Assembly: GCA_965228955.1 (NCBI GenBank)
Contig: OZ245848.1
Span: forward strand, 2,294,001-2,358,000
DNA: 64,000 nt
Direction: 5' to 3'
Origin: JANSWY01 sp965228955
GTDB taxonomy: Bacteria > Bacteroidota > Bacteroidia > Cytophagales > Cyclobacteriaceae
In this document: in pieces, positions 26,960 through 36,400 of the stretch
How the letters are laid out: every line of letters begins with the position of its first letter
Numbering within the stretch: the stretch's first letter is position 1
The notes under the pieces: generated by a model
The model's database searches: none
What the model saw: the letters and a program-made list of their open reading frames with translations, nothing else
What the model was told of the DNA's origin: nothing
Translations under genes and position numbers: made by a program

Positions 26960-27643
26960 TTATTCGTTTTTCAAATTTCTTAACCTGTCCGCTCTCTGAA
27001 GAAAACCTTCACCTATTAAGTTGGTCAGTACATGTTCACCATTCTTTATTATTTCCAGGGAACTTTTAACTCCTGCTTGTAACAACAGAGCGTGTCTTTT
27101 TTGTGCTGCTTTCATCCAATAATTATCTCTATCGCCTACAACAAATTGTACATTTACATCCTTTAGAGATTTAAGTTGTTCCACATCGGTAGTTCTGGGA
27201 TTTCCTGCCATGCCAGTTATGCCTTCAAAGTATTCTGGGATTGCCATAACCAAATCAAAAATCATTGCACTGTTAGCACTAAAACATACGGCATGGAACT
27301 TATTATTTTCGACTTTATATTCCTTTTTAAGGTATTCCATTAGTGCCTTTATCTCTTCCTTTTTCCTTGAACCATTGTAAATGGAATAATCAATCAGAAT
27401 CCAACCATTTGTATCTTTAACGCCTCTCCAATAATAACATTGATCACCCTTACCTTGTAATTCGGATGGACCAATTATCACTGGGTAAGTTTTTTCAGGG
27501 TCAAAGTCATTGGGTAGTTGTATTCCATATCTTAGGGATTTGCCTTTGTATTCAAATTCTTTAAATGTTCTGGTATTGAATGGAGATATGGCTGTTAATG
27601 CAATTAAACCAACCATTGTGAAAAGAGGGAGTATTAATTTCAT
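26960..27643 (-). CDS. Exported alpha/beta-hydrolase-like protein
   Basis: 227 residues with an N-terminal hydrophobic signal (MKLILPLFTMVGLIALTAI). The alpha/beta-hydrolase layout is visible: an early strand with TYPVIIGPSELQG, a nucleophile-elbow region (FHAVCFSANSAMIF near 119-132), an acid strand (VQFVVGDRDNYW) and a late His (NGEHVLTNL). The elbow lacks the G-x-S-x-G glycines, reading C-F-S-A-N, so catalysis is uncertain. It resembles short PHB-depolymerase/dienelactone-hydrolase-type proteins. It is transcribed away from the PPK2 gene and convergent with the SUMF1-fold gene. Confidence 0.75.
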   Translation of the reverse strand: MKLILPLFTMVGLIALTAISPFNTRTFKEFEYKGKSLRYGIQLPNDFDPEKTYPVIIGPSELQGKGDQCYYWRGVKDTNGWILIDYSIYNGSRKKEEIKALMEYLKKEYKVENNKFHAVCFSANSAMIFDLVMAIPEYFEGITGMAGNPRTTDVEQLKSLKDVNVQFVVGDRDNYWMKAAQKRHALLLQAGVKSSLEIIKNGEHVLTNLIGEGFLQRADRLRNLKNE

Positions 27644-27815
27644 CGCTTTGAGTTTTTTGACAAAACTTCAGGAAATAGGGCTGGTTATCCACTTTAATGT
27701 GTCTGACTGTTACAAGTGTGATGAATAGTTCTGATTGTTATTTATTAAATTTCTAATTGATGAAAATCAGCAATTATGTAATGCTGCTGAATTATGTTGC
27801 GACAAACTAGAAACT

Positions 27816-28604
27816 ATGGACGATAAAAAATCTCTTGCAAACGGCCTTTACGAAAAGGAACTGAAGAAGCTACATGTTGAATTAGTTCAGCTCCAGGAAT
27901 GGATTAAACAGGAGGGACTCAAGGTAGTTGTAATTTTTGAAGGGAGAGATGCATCCGGAAAAGGAGGGACGATTAAGAGAATAACGGCACCTTTAAACCC
28001 TAGGGTTTGTAGAGTCGTAGCTCTGGGAGTTCCAACAGAAAGAGAAAAATCCCAGTGGTATTTTCAAAGGTATGTGGAGCATCTGCCAGCTGCTGGAGAA
28101 ATGGTTCTTTTTGACAGGAGTTGGTATAATCGTGCAGGAGTGGAGAAAGTAATGGGATTTTGCACAAATGAAGAATACGAAGAGTTTTTAAGGTCTTGTC
28201 CGGAGTTTGAGCGGATGCTAATAAGATCAGGTATAATAATAATCAAATATTGGTTCTCCGTAAGCGACGAAATACAGGAAAAGAGATTCAAAGAAAGAAT
28301 TACTAACCCTGTTAAAAGATGGAAGTTTAGCAAAATGGACCTTAAATCCAGAGAAAGGTGGCTTGATTATTCTAAAGCCAAAGATGAGATGTTCTCTTAT
28401 ACTGACACTAAACAGTCTCCATGGTTTGTAGTAAATGGAGATGACAAAAAACGAGCAAGACTTAATTGTATTTCACATTTATTGCAACAAATACCTTACG
28501 AGAATATTGATCACCCAATAATTGATTTACCTGAATTGCCAGATCATAAAAACTATGTAAGACCACCAATGGATTATCAAACATTTATACCTGAGATATT
28601 TTAA
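27816..28604 (+). CDS. ppk2: Polyphosphate kinase 2
   Basis: 262 residues from the ATG at 27816; a longer frame from a TTG at 27735 is unlikely because the family begins near the chosen Met. Class I PPK2 motifs are complete: Walker A FEGRDASGKGGTIKRI (near 41-56), Walker B LFDRSWYNRAGVEKVMGF (near 98-115) and the lid segment RFKERITNPVKRWKFSKMD. The enzyme transfers phosphate between polyphosphate and nucleoside di- or triphosphates in the cytoplasm, for energy storage and nucleotide balance. Nothing nearby points to a specific pathway. The 172-bp upstream gap shows no other gene. Confidence 0.95.
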   Translation: MDDKKSLANGLYEKELKKLHVELVQLQEWIKQEGLKVVVIFEGRDASGKGGTIKRITAPLNPRVCRVVALGVPTEREKSQWYFQRYVEHLPAAGEMVLFDRSWYNRAGVEKVMGFCTNEEYEEFLRSCPEFERMLIRSGIIIIKYWFSVSDEIQEKRFKERITNPVKRWKFSKMDLKSRERWLDYSKAKDEMFSYTDTKQSPWFVVNGDDKKRARLNCISHLLQQIPYENIDHPIIDLPELPDHKNYVRPPMDYQTFIPEIF

Positions 28605-28633
28605 TTGGCAAAACAGAAAAAATGGCATCTTTG
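28605..28633 (+). promoter_or_regulatory. Likely Bacteroidota promoter for the sensor kinase operon
   Basis: TTG at 28605-28607, an 18-base spacer, then CATCTTTG at 28626-28633. This fits the Bacteroidota -33 (TTG) and -7 (TAnnTTTG) pattern with one mismatch. It lies 21 bp before the ATG of the first TPR-histidine kinase gene at 28655 and overlaps the PPK2 stop by its first base or so. Confidence 0.5.
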
Positions 28634-28654
28634 TAAATTCTATCTAGGTGCTTT

Positions 28655-30421
28655 ATGATTAAAAAGGTTTTACTTGCTGCAATACTTTTCATATCCTGTG
28701 GAAAGCTTCACAGCCAAAATGGTGATCAGGAGGGTACTGTCTCCAATACTGTAGACAGTCTGGTAACCTACGCCAAATCAATATGGTACAAGGATACCGA
28801 TTCAGTAATTGTTCTGGTTGATTACATCAAGAAATATTCGGAGGAGAATGGCTATAGAAAAGGTGTTGCGCAGGCGTATAATGTCCTAGGAGTAGCCCAT
28901 GATATAAAAGGAGATTATCATCAGTCTTTAAATGCATACAAAATAGCGGTAGACATATTTAGAGAAGTTGGTGATCTAAAAGGAATGGCAAGTTGTCAAT
29001 ACAACATGGGACTAGTACTTCAGAATGATGAGCAATTTGCAGAAGCATTGGAATACGTTCAACAGGCATATGATTACTATAGTAGTCAGGATTTAAGGAG
29101 AGATATGGCAATGAGCCTAATGACAATTGGGAATCTATATCTCACTAATAATAAACCATTTCAAGATGCAATTGCTAAAATGAAGGAATCTGCGAACATT
29201 TCAATTGCATCTGGTGACAGTACTATGTTGTGTTACGCCTTAAATCTTCAGGGTGATGCCTACATAGAATACGAAAACCTTCCTGACAGTTCTATTAAGT
29301 CGTTTCTTCCATCATATAAATACATGAATGATCAGGGTAACAACTGGAGTTTGGGGTTTATTGGAGTTGGGTTATCTAAAGCTTATTTTAAGAAAGGTAT
29401 GCTGGATAGCGCATTATACTTTAACAATCTCGCTCTTGAAAAGTATGGGATCATTAATCAGAAATTGGGATTCAGGAACACTTATGAAATCCGGACAAAA
29501 ATTCTGGAAGAATCTGGAGATTATAAAAAGGCTGTTGAGGCGCATAATATGCTAAGACTCTACAGCGATAGTATATATAATGAAAATAGATCTAAACAGA
29601 TCAACAGAATGAAGACTGAATACGATACTGAGAAAAAGGAATCTGAAATAGCACTGCTATCGCAACAAGCGACTATCCAATCTCTTGAGATTCAACAAAA
29701 AAACCAATGGATTGTTATTGGGTTAGTAGTTTTTGTAATGATTGGCCTGGTTGCCTTGTTTTTCATAAGGTCCTCTTCAATGCAAAAACAAAGAGCAAAA
29801 ACCGAATTAGAACAACGTTTTCTCAGATCTCAACTAAATCCTCACTTTGTCTCAAATGCTTTGCTTGCTGTGCAGCAATTCATGTTGAAAAATGATGCAA
29901 CTCAAGCAGGAATATATCTCGCAAAGTTCTCGAAATTAATGCGTCAAATTTTAGAGAATTCAAGGCAGGAATACATCTCAGTTGAAGAAGAAAAACAAAT
30001 GCTTCAAGATTATCTTGATATTCATAAACTAAGATTGGGAGGAGCCTTTGACTTTGAAATTGAAATAGAAGATTCAATCGACGAAGAAGTAGATATGATT
30101 CCGCCGATGTTTGTTCAACCATTTGTGGAAAATGCTATTGAACATGGAATAGATTCAAACAATAGCAATGGGTTGATAAAGATCCATTTTAGAAAAGAAG
30201 GTGAATTTATAGGAATCGACATCATTGATAATGGGAAAGGATTGTCAGCAAGTCCACAGAAAGAGAATCATAGATCGCTTTCAACAACCATTATCAAAGA
30301 AAGAATCAATCTATTCAATCAATCACTTAGAAATAAAATTGAATTGGTTCTTGGTGATATAACATCTCAGGATGGATCAATAGATGGGACAAAGGTTCAA
30401 TTAAAAGTGCCTTTCAGCTGA
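28655..30421 (+). CDS. TPR - transmembrane - LytS-type sensor histidine kinase (first copy)
   Basis: 588 residues. A signal peptide (1-20) precedes TPR repeats (about 35-310) placed in the periplasm, a coiled coil (310-350) and one membrane helix (352-371). The cytoplasmic kinase has the His_kinase box RSQLNPHFVSNALLAVQQF with His397. The ATP-binding part has PPMFVQPFVENAIEHGI and IDNGKGL. LytS/YehU-type kinases usually act on LytTR response regulators, and one is encoded two genes downstream (32522). The next gene is a paralogous kinase 57 bp on. The signal is unknown; TPRs suggest a protein or peptide partner. Confidence 0.93.
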   Translation: MIKKVLLAAILFISCGKLHSQNGDQEGTVSNTVDSLVTYAKSIWYKDTDSVIVLVDYIKKYSEENGYRKGVAQAYNVLGVAHDIKGDYHQSLNAYKIAVDIFREVGDLKGMASCQYNMGLVLQNDEQFAEALEYVQQAYDYYSSQDLRRDMAMSLMTIGNLYLTNNKPFQDAIAKMKESANISIASGDSTMLCYALNLQGDAYIEYENLPDSSIKSFLPSYKYMNDQGNNWSLGFIGVGLSKAYFKKGMLDSALYFNNLALEKYGIINQKLGFRNTYEIRTKILEESGDYKKAVEAHNMLRLYSDSIYNENRSKQINRMKTEYDTEKKESEIALLSQQATIQSLEIQQKNQWIVIGLVVFVMIGLVALFFIRSSSMQKQRAKTELEQRFLRSQLNPHFVSNALLAVQQFMLKNDATQAGIYLAKFSKLMRQILENSRQEYISVEEEKQMLQDYLDIHKLRLGGAFDFEIEIEDSIDEEVDMIPPMFVQPFVENAIEHGIDSNNSNGLIKIHFRKEGEFIGIDIIDNGKGLSASPQKENHRSLSTTIIKERINLFNQSLRNKIELVLGDITSQDGSIDGTKVQLKVPFS

Positions 30422-30478
30422 TTTTATTTGCTTCAGAATTATGATTATTTTCGTGGTGCACACTTGAACACATTTTTA

Positions 30479-32488
30479 ATGCACTACCGTATACTTCCAG
30501 TTCTGAGAGGATTGTTATTGGCGATATCGTTTTTCTTTTTTACTGTAAACAGTTCTGCGCAGACAAAGGCTCAATTAGATAGTTTAAATGAATCTGTGAA
30601 GTCTTTGGTTTGTGTCAATTCCAATAAGGCAGATTCGGTTCTTCAAAACATCAAAAGTATTGCTGAGAATAATTCCTGGGATAGTCAGCTTGCGACTGCT
30701 ACAAGGTTAATAGGCTACAATAAATTATGTACTGGGGATCTTCAAGGCTCCAAGCCAATTTTTAAGAATGCTATCGCAATTGCCAGAAGGGCTGAAAACA
30801 AGAGAGAAGTTGCATTCGCAAGTAAGGAGTTAGGATCCGCTCATTTAAGATTAAGTGAATTAGATTCCGCAGATGAGATGAGTAAGACTCTTTTAGGTAT
30901 AGCAAAAGAACTACAAGATTCTACTTTGATTGCTTTAGGGTATCAGTTTAAGTGTGGCTTACATACCATGCGCTCTGAGAATGATTCAATTATTTATTAT
31001 GCTGTTAAAGGGCTGAAATATCTTGAAACAACTCCAAATATTGGGATTGAATCGGCATTGTTGATCAATATAGGAAATGCTTATTATCAAAATGAAGATT
31101 ATCCTTCTTCTCTTGAATATTTTGGTAGTGCCCGAGTGTTAATAGAAAAGTCAGGTAACCTTAGAAACCTCAATATCATTCTTTATAACCTAGCTACTGG
31201 TTACACAAGAGTGGAACAGTTTGATTCTGCGTCACATTATTACTTAAGAAGTATTGATTTAAACAAAGAGCAAGGAAGGAAATACCTGCTCACTTACAGT
31301 TATCAGGGATATGCTGATCTGCTTTTTGATACGGAAGATTACCATGGCTCCATCAAGTATAATTTGTTGTCTAAATCTTTAAGTGAAGAGCTGGGAGAGA
31401 AGCGCAGTTTAGGTACTGTGCATGCCAACTTAATTGATGCATATAATCGAACGGGGCAGTATTCTAAAGCTATCGAGACGGGAAAAATTGCCATTGAAAT
31501 TTTCAAAGAAATTGAAGATAGAGACAAATTAGCTGACGCATATTTTCTGCTCAGTCAGGCTTATGAAGCTGTGGGTGATTTTCAGAATTCACTTAAGTTT
31601 CATCAGAATTTTTACTCCATTGATAGTTCTTTGATAAGCACTTCACGACACACTATCATTAACGAATTAGAGACCAAATATCAGACCGAAAAGAAAGAAG
31701 CCGAGATAGCTGAGCTTTCAGCTCAATCAACTATTCAGGCACTAGAGTTACGACAAAAAAATCAATGGATACTTATCGGTTTAATTGGATTTGTTCTGGT
31801 AGGGGCGATTGCATTTTTCTTTTCAAGAACTTCATCTATTCAAAAACAAAAAGCGAAAACTGAGTTGGAACAAAGGTTCTTACGTTCTCAGCTTAACCCA
31901 CATTTCATATCTAATGCACTTTTGGCTGTCCAAAATTTTATGCTAAAAAATGAAGCCAATAAGGCAGGTATTTACCTGGCTAAGTTTTCAAAACTAATGC
32001 GGCAGATTCTGGAAAATTCCCGTCAAGAATTCATTACTGTAGAAGAAGAAGTTCAGATGCTTCAGGATTTTATGGATATTCACAAATTACGGTTGGGAAA
32101 TGCATTCCAATATGAAATAAACATCGATGAAAACATTGATCCTGAAATGGATACCATTCCTCCAATGTTTGTACAGCCTTTTGTTGAAAATGCGATTGAG
32201 CATGGAATTTCTCCTGATGATGATAAGGGCCTAATTACACTGAATCTTTCAAAAGTGGGAAACTTTATTGGTATTGAAATACTGGATAATGGTAAAGGCA
32301 TAGAATCAGCAAGTACAAAAGCTGAAGATCACGTTTCTCTATCCACCAAAATCATTAAAGAGAGAATGGAATTGTTCAACAGATCATTGCAAGACAAAAT
32401 TCAGCTGGTTCTAGGTGAGGTTAAGTCAGAAAATGGTGAAGTTTTGGGAACAAAGGTGAGTTTAAAAGTTCCTTTTAGCTATAGTTAA
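30479..32488 (+). CDS. TPR - transmembrane - LytS-type sensor histidine kinase (second copy)
   Basis: 669 residues from the ATG at 30479; a TTG 51 bp upstream is less likely because the ATG starts the signal peptide (ending FTVNSSAQ). The layout equals the first copy: periplasmic TPRs (about 50-395), coiled coil, membrane helix (IGLIGFVLVGAIAFFF) and the kinase box SQLNPHFISNALLAVQNF (His near 476) with VQPFVENAIEHGISPD. The kinase part is highly similar to the first copy (over 60% by eye), while the TPR part is about 80 residues longer and divergent. Two kinases with different sensors probably feed one regulator. Confidence 0.93.
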   Translation: MHYRILPVLRGLLLAISFFFFTVNSSAQTKAQLDSLNESVKSLVCVNSNKADSVLQNIKSIAENNSWDSQLATATRLIGYNKLCTGDLQGSKPIFKNAIAIARRAENKREVAFASKELGSAHLRLSELDSADEMSKTLLGIAKELQDSTLIALGYQFKCGLHTMRSENDSIIYYAVKGLKYLETTPNIGIESALLINIGNAYYQNEDYPSSLEYFGSARVLIEKSGNLRNLNIILYNLATGYTRVEQFDSASHYYLRSIDLNKEQGRKYLLTYSYQGYADLLFDTEDYHGSIKYNLLSKSLSEELGEKRSLGTVHANLIDAYNRTGQYSKAIETGKIAIEIFKEIEDRDKLADAYFLLSQAYEAVGDFQNSLKFHQNFYSIDSSLISTSRHTIINELETKYQTEKKEAEIAELSAQSTIQALELRQKNQWILIGLIGFVLVGAIAFFFSRTSSIQKQKAKTELEQRFLRSQLNPHFISNALLAVQNFMLKNEANKAGIYLAKFSKLMRQILENSRQEFITVEEEVQMLQDFMDIHKLRLGNAFQYEINIDENIDPEMDTIPPMFVQPFVENAIEHGISPDDDKGLITLNLSKVGNFIGIEILDNGKGIESASTKAEDHVSLSTKIIKERMELFNRSLQDKIQLVLGEVKSENGEVLGTKVSLKVPFSYS

Positions 32489-32521
32489 GTTATCTTTCCA
32501 GATAGATTTAATTTGGAATAT

Positions 32522-33268
32522 ATGAGGGTGATACTCATCGATGATGATGCAGTTGTACGGGACAATTTAAAAACACTTCTTTCTATTTACGCTCCAGATT
32601 GTGAGGTTGTAGCAGAAGCAGACGGTGTAAAAGCAGGTATTGAACTTCTTAAAAGCAATAAACCAGATTTGCTCTTGCTGGATGTGGAAATGAAAGACGG
32701 TACAGGTTTTGATTTGTTATCTATCTACGGCGATCTTGATTTTAAGGTGATTTTTGTCACTGGTCATAATGAGTTCGCTATCAAAGCCTTCAAATTCAGC
32801 GCAATTGATTATGTTCTTAAGCCAGTAGATCCGGATGATCTGGTTAACGCATTACAAAAGGCAAGAATCCTATTAGATCAAAATGAGCAAAACCTAAAAG
32901 TAGCTAACCTTGTTCAGAATAAAGATAAAAATCAGGAGGATCAAAAGATTATTCTGAAAGACTCTGAAACAGTTTTCCTTGTTGCGGTGAAAGACATCAT
33001 CAGATGTGAATCGGAAGGGAATTATACGAAATTCTTCCTAAGTGATGGACGTAAAATAACGATTACAAAGACTCTAAAAGAATATGATCAGTTATTCAAA
33101 GATCATCATTTCTTTAGGGCTCATCAATCTCACTTGATCAATTTGATCCATTTTGATCGATATGAAAAGAAGGAGGGAGGCATTGTGCATATGAAGGATG
33201 GAAGTGTGTTACCCGTTGCGGTTAGAAAACGAGATATGCTTATGACAGCTCTGGAAAACCTACATTAG
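32522..33268 (+). CDS. LytTR-family response regulator
   Basis: 248 residues from the ATG at 32522; a TTG three codons earlier is an alternative. The receiver domain (1-120) has the acidic pocket LIDDD and phospho-acceptor Asp54 (LLLLDVEMKDG), with Lys in VLKPVDPDD. The C-terminal LytTR DNA-binding domain (about 145-245) shows IIRCESEGNYTKFFLSDG, FFRAHQSHLINL and a final VLPVAVRKRD. It lies 33 bp after the second TPR-LytS kinase and completes the two-component operon. Target genes are unknown; the next gene downstream is the large T9SS adhesin, a possible but unproven target. Confidence 0.95.
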   Translation: MRVILIDDDAVVRDNLKTLLSIYAPDCEVVAEADGVKAGIELLKSNKPDLLLLDVEMKDGTGFDLLSIYGDLDFKVIFVTGHNEFAIKAFKFSAIDYVLKPVDPDDLVNALQKARILLDQNEQNLKVANLVQNKDKNQEDQKIILKDSETVFLVAVKDIIRCESEGNYTKFFLSDGRKITITKTLKEYDQLFKDHHFFRAHQSHLINLIHFDRYEKKEGGIVHMKDGSVLPVAVRKRDMLMTALENLH

Positions 33269-33361
33269 CAGGAAATTACAAATTTTAAATAATCCCCAAC
33301 AAATTCTCGAAACCACAGTACAAATTATAAAGTAGAGCCAGTCACCATTTCATATTAATCA

Positions 33362-33395
33362 GATTTGATAAGTAACACATTTTTTGAATCAAATC
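33362..33395. promoter_or_regulatory. 8-bp inverted repeat before the T9SS adhesin gene
   Basis: GATTTGAT (33362-33369) and ATCAAATC (33388-33395) form a perfect inverted repeat with an 18-base spacer, ending 9 bp before the ATG at 33405. The half-sites resemble those at 18561-18579. It is AT-rich and may be chance. Confidence 0.25.
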
Positions 33396-33404
33396 GAGAC
33401 TATT

Positions 33405-36400
33405 ATGAAACTTAGAATTTTACTCTGCCTGATATTTCTAAGTAGTTTGGCGCTAGGTCAAATTCAAACTACTAATCTTGAAGGAGAGTACAGATTTACA
33501 AATGGCGTCTTAGATGATACCGCCGGCGAAAATGATCTTACACAAAATGGTTCCAATCTTACTTTTAGCCAAAACCGGGCTGGAGGAACCGATAGAGCAA
33601 TTGATTTAAATGGAGACTATCTGACCAGAAATGGAATGGCAGATTCTCCGATTACAATTAGTTTCTGGATTAAAACCACCACCAACGACTCTAATAAAAG
33701 AGTGATCATCGATCAGACTGAAAGATCTTCTGACTCTGAAGGCTTTACTGAGAGAGGATGGTATGCTTATCTAAAAGACGGAAAAGTAGGTGTAGCTGCT
33801 AACTTTTTAAGCCATTACTGGAATAATACTGCTGCAGGAGCTGATAAGCACTCTGGTTATTTTAATACTGAGGCTACCAATATTTTGTCAGATGGAACAT
33901 GGCATAATGTGGTTTTTACAGCTTTTGGTCAGAAGATTTCTACCTGGTCTCCATCAGGCTGGACTTATGAGGTGAGATACACATACGTCCTTTACATAGA
34001 TGGAACATTTGCTGTTAGTAACCCTGTCGACGTTACTGTAAGTCAAGTTGGATTGTATTGGAGATTGGTAAATCCAAATATCAGAATGACTGTAGGTAAT
34101 AACCGAAGTAGCAATTCTGCAAATGTTTATGAGGATGAAATTGATGATATTAGATTCTATAATGCTGTTTTAAGTGGAACTGAAATAATAGCACTTGCAG
34201 CAGAGACAGGTTGTGCAGGAAGTACAAGTGTCACAGCTATTTCGCAAGATATTACAGTAGAGTTAGATAGTGAGGGAAATGCATCTATAACACCCGATCA
34301 AGTCGATAATGGATCAATCAACACATGCGGTGATTCACCGGAATTGTCTCTTGATATAACGGAATTCTCTTGTGATGATCTGGGAGATAACACAGTTACA
34401 CTAAGTGTTGTGGATGAAGACGGAAATACTGATAATACAACAGCAGTTGTCACCGTTGTTCCGCTTATTACAGTTTCTGCTTCCAGTTCTATGACTACAG
34501 TTTATTTAGACGAAAATGGAGAGGTTACCGTATCTCCTGAGGATATCGATGACGGTTCTACTACTTGCTGTGGAGACGAACATATTACACTGAGTCTGGA
34601 TCAAACAGATTTTAACTGTTCGAATGTAGGTAGTAACATCACACTAACTTTAACAGCTTCGGATATCTACGGAAATTCTGAAAGCACAACTGCATTAATT
34701 TTACCGGAAGATACAATTTCGCCTACTGTTCTAGGTCAGGATGTAACTGTTACATTGGATGAAAATACTGGAGATGCATCAATTACCACAGCAGATGTTG
34801 ATAATGGTTCAACTGATAATTGTACACTGACATTATCATTGTCAAAGTCATCCTTCGGGTGTGAAGATATAGGTGAGAACACTGTGACCTTAACTGGAAC
34901 AGATGGTAGAGGTAATTCGGCATCTGTAGATGTTACAGTAACTGTAAATTCAATTGTAAATGATGAGGCTTTGAGTACCAGCACAACTGCATTTTGTCCG
35001 GATGGCTCAGCAGGTGCTACAATATCCACTGCCAGTTCAGTTGCAAATGTAAACTACTACCTAAGAAACAGTGAAGACAATAGCATTGTAGATGGACCAA
35101 TTACAGGAACGGGATCAGCACTCGATTTTAGTACAGGAAACATTTCTGAAACGACCACATACAATGTTTTTGCAGAGTTTAGTAATAGTGTCCCAACTAA
35201 CTATGGACTAGATTTTGATGGTGTCAATGATTATGTTTCAGCGTCCGTTGATGCCTCATTTGATTACACGTCGGGATTCTCATTTGAATCATGGGTTAAA
35301 AGTCCGTTACCTGGAACAACCGGTGGTTATTTACCAGTGTTTTTTCTTGGAACAAGTGCTGTTAGTGATGTTGAAGTTTACACTCAGCAGACAACAAATA
35401 ATCTGGTAGTTGTTTTCAATAGAGGAAGCTCAGGTCTGGGGGGTTATTCATTTACTCCACCACCAAATAATGTCTGGTACCACTTAGCAGTAACTTATGA
35501 TGGGACCAATGTAAAAGTATATTACGATGGAGTAGAGCAGTCAATAGTTGATTCGTCAAACCCTCCAGGGGCATTGCTTAAAAGTAGTGGTTCCGGAATG
35601 AGTTTTGGATATGTAAATTCTTCCGCCTTCTTATCAGCATGGGGTTCAAAGAATTTCCTTGGACAAATGGATGAAATAAGAGTATGGAGTACAGTAAGAA
35701 CTCAAACTGAAATATCAGATAATATGAGTGCTTGTGGAGATCCTGATGATTCCGGGATGGTAGCATATTTCCCATTAAGCGAAGGTTCTGGCTCTACAAC
35801 TACAGATGAAGTTAGTGGTATTAATGCTGTGTTGCAAAACATGGATGCAAGTACAGACTGGATTGAACCCACTATCACTCTTACATGTGAACCTGAGACA
35901 TGTGGAGTTCAAATGACTCAGGAAATAATCATTGGTGATAGTGAGGCACCTTCTATCGCAAGCCAAAACTTATCAGTAACACTAGATGAAAATGGAGAGG
36001 CATCTATTGAAGCTGCTGATTTTGATAATGGCTCAACTGATAATTGTACAGCTTCTGAAGACCTGCAATTTTCTTCTTCTCAGATATCTTTCGACTGTTC
36101 AGATGTGGGTGTGAAAGATGTTACATTTTCAGTGACAGATTTAGCTGGGAATACTTCGGAAGTGACTGTAGAAGTTACCGTTACAGATGATCAAAGTCCT
36201 ACATTAGTTGCCTCTAACCTGGTTTTGGAATTAGACGAAAACGGTTCTGTATCTGCTAATCCAGAAGATGCTGATAATGGATCGACAGACAATTGTTCAC
36301 TTTCATTTGAACTTAGTCAAACTGATTTTGACTGCTCACACATAGGTGATAATACTGTGACTGTTACAATAACAGATGCTGGAGGCAATTCCTCTTCTCA

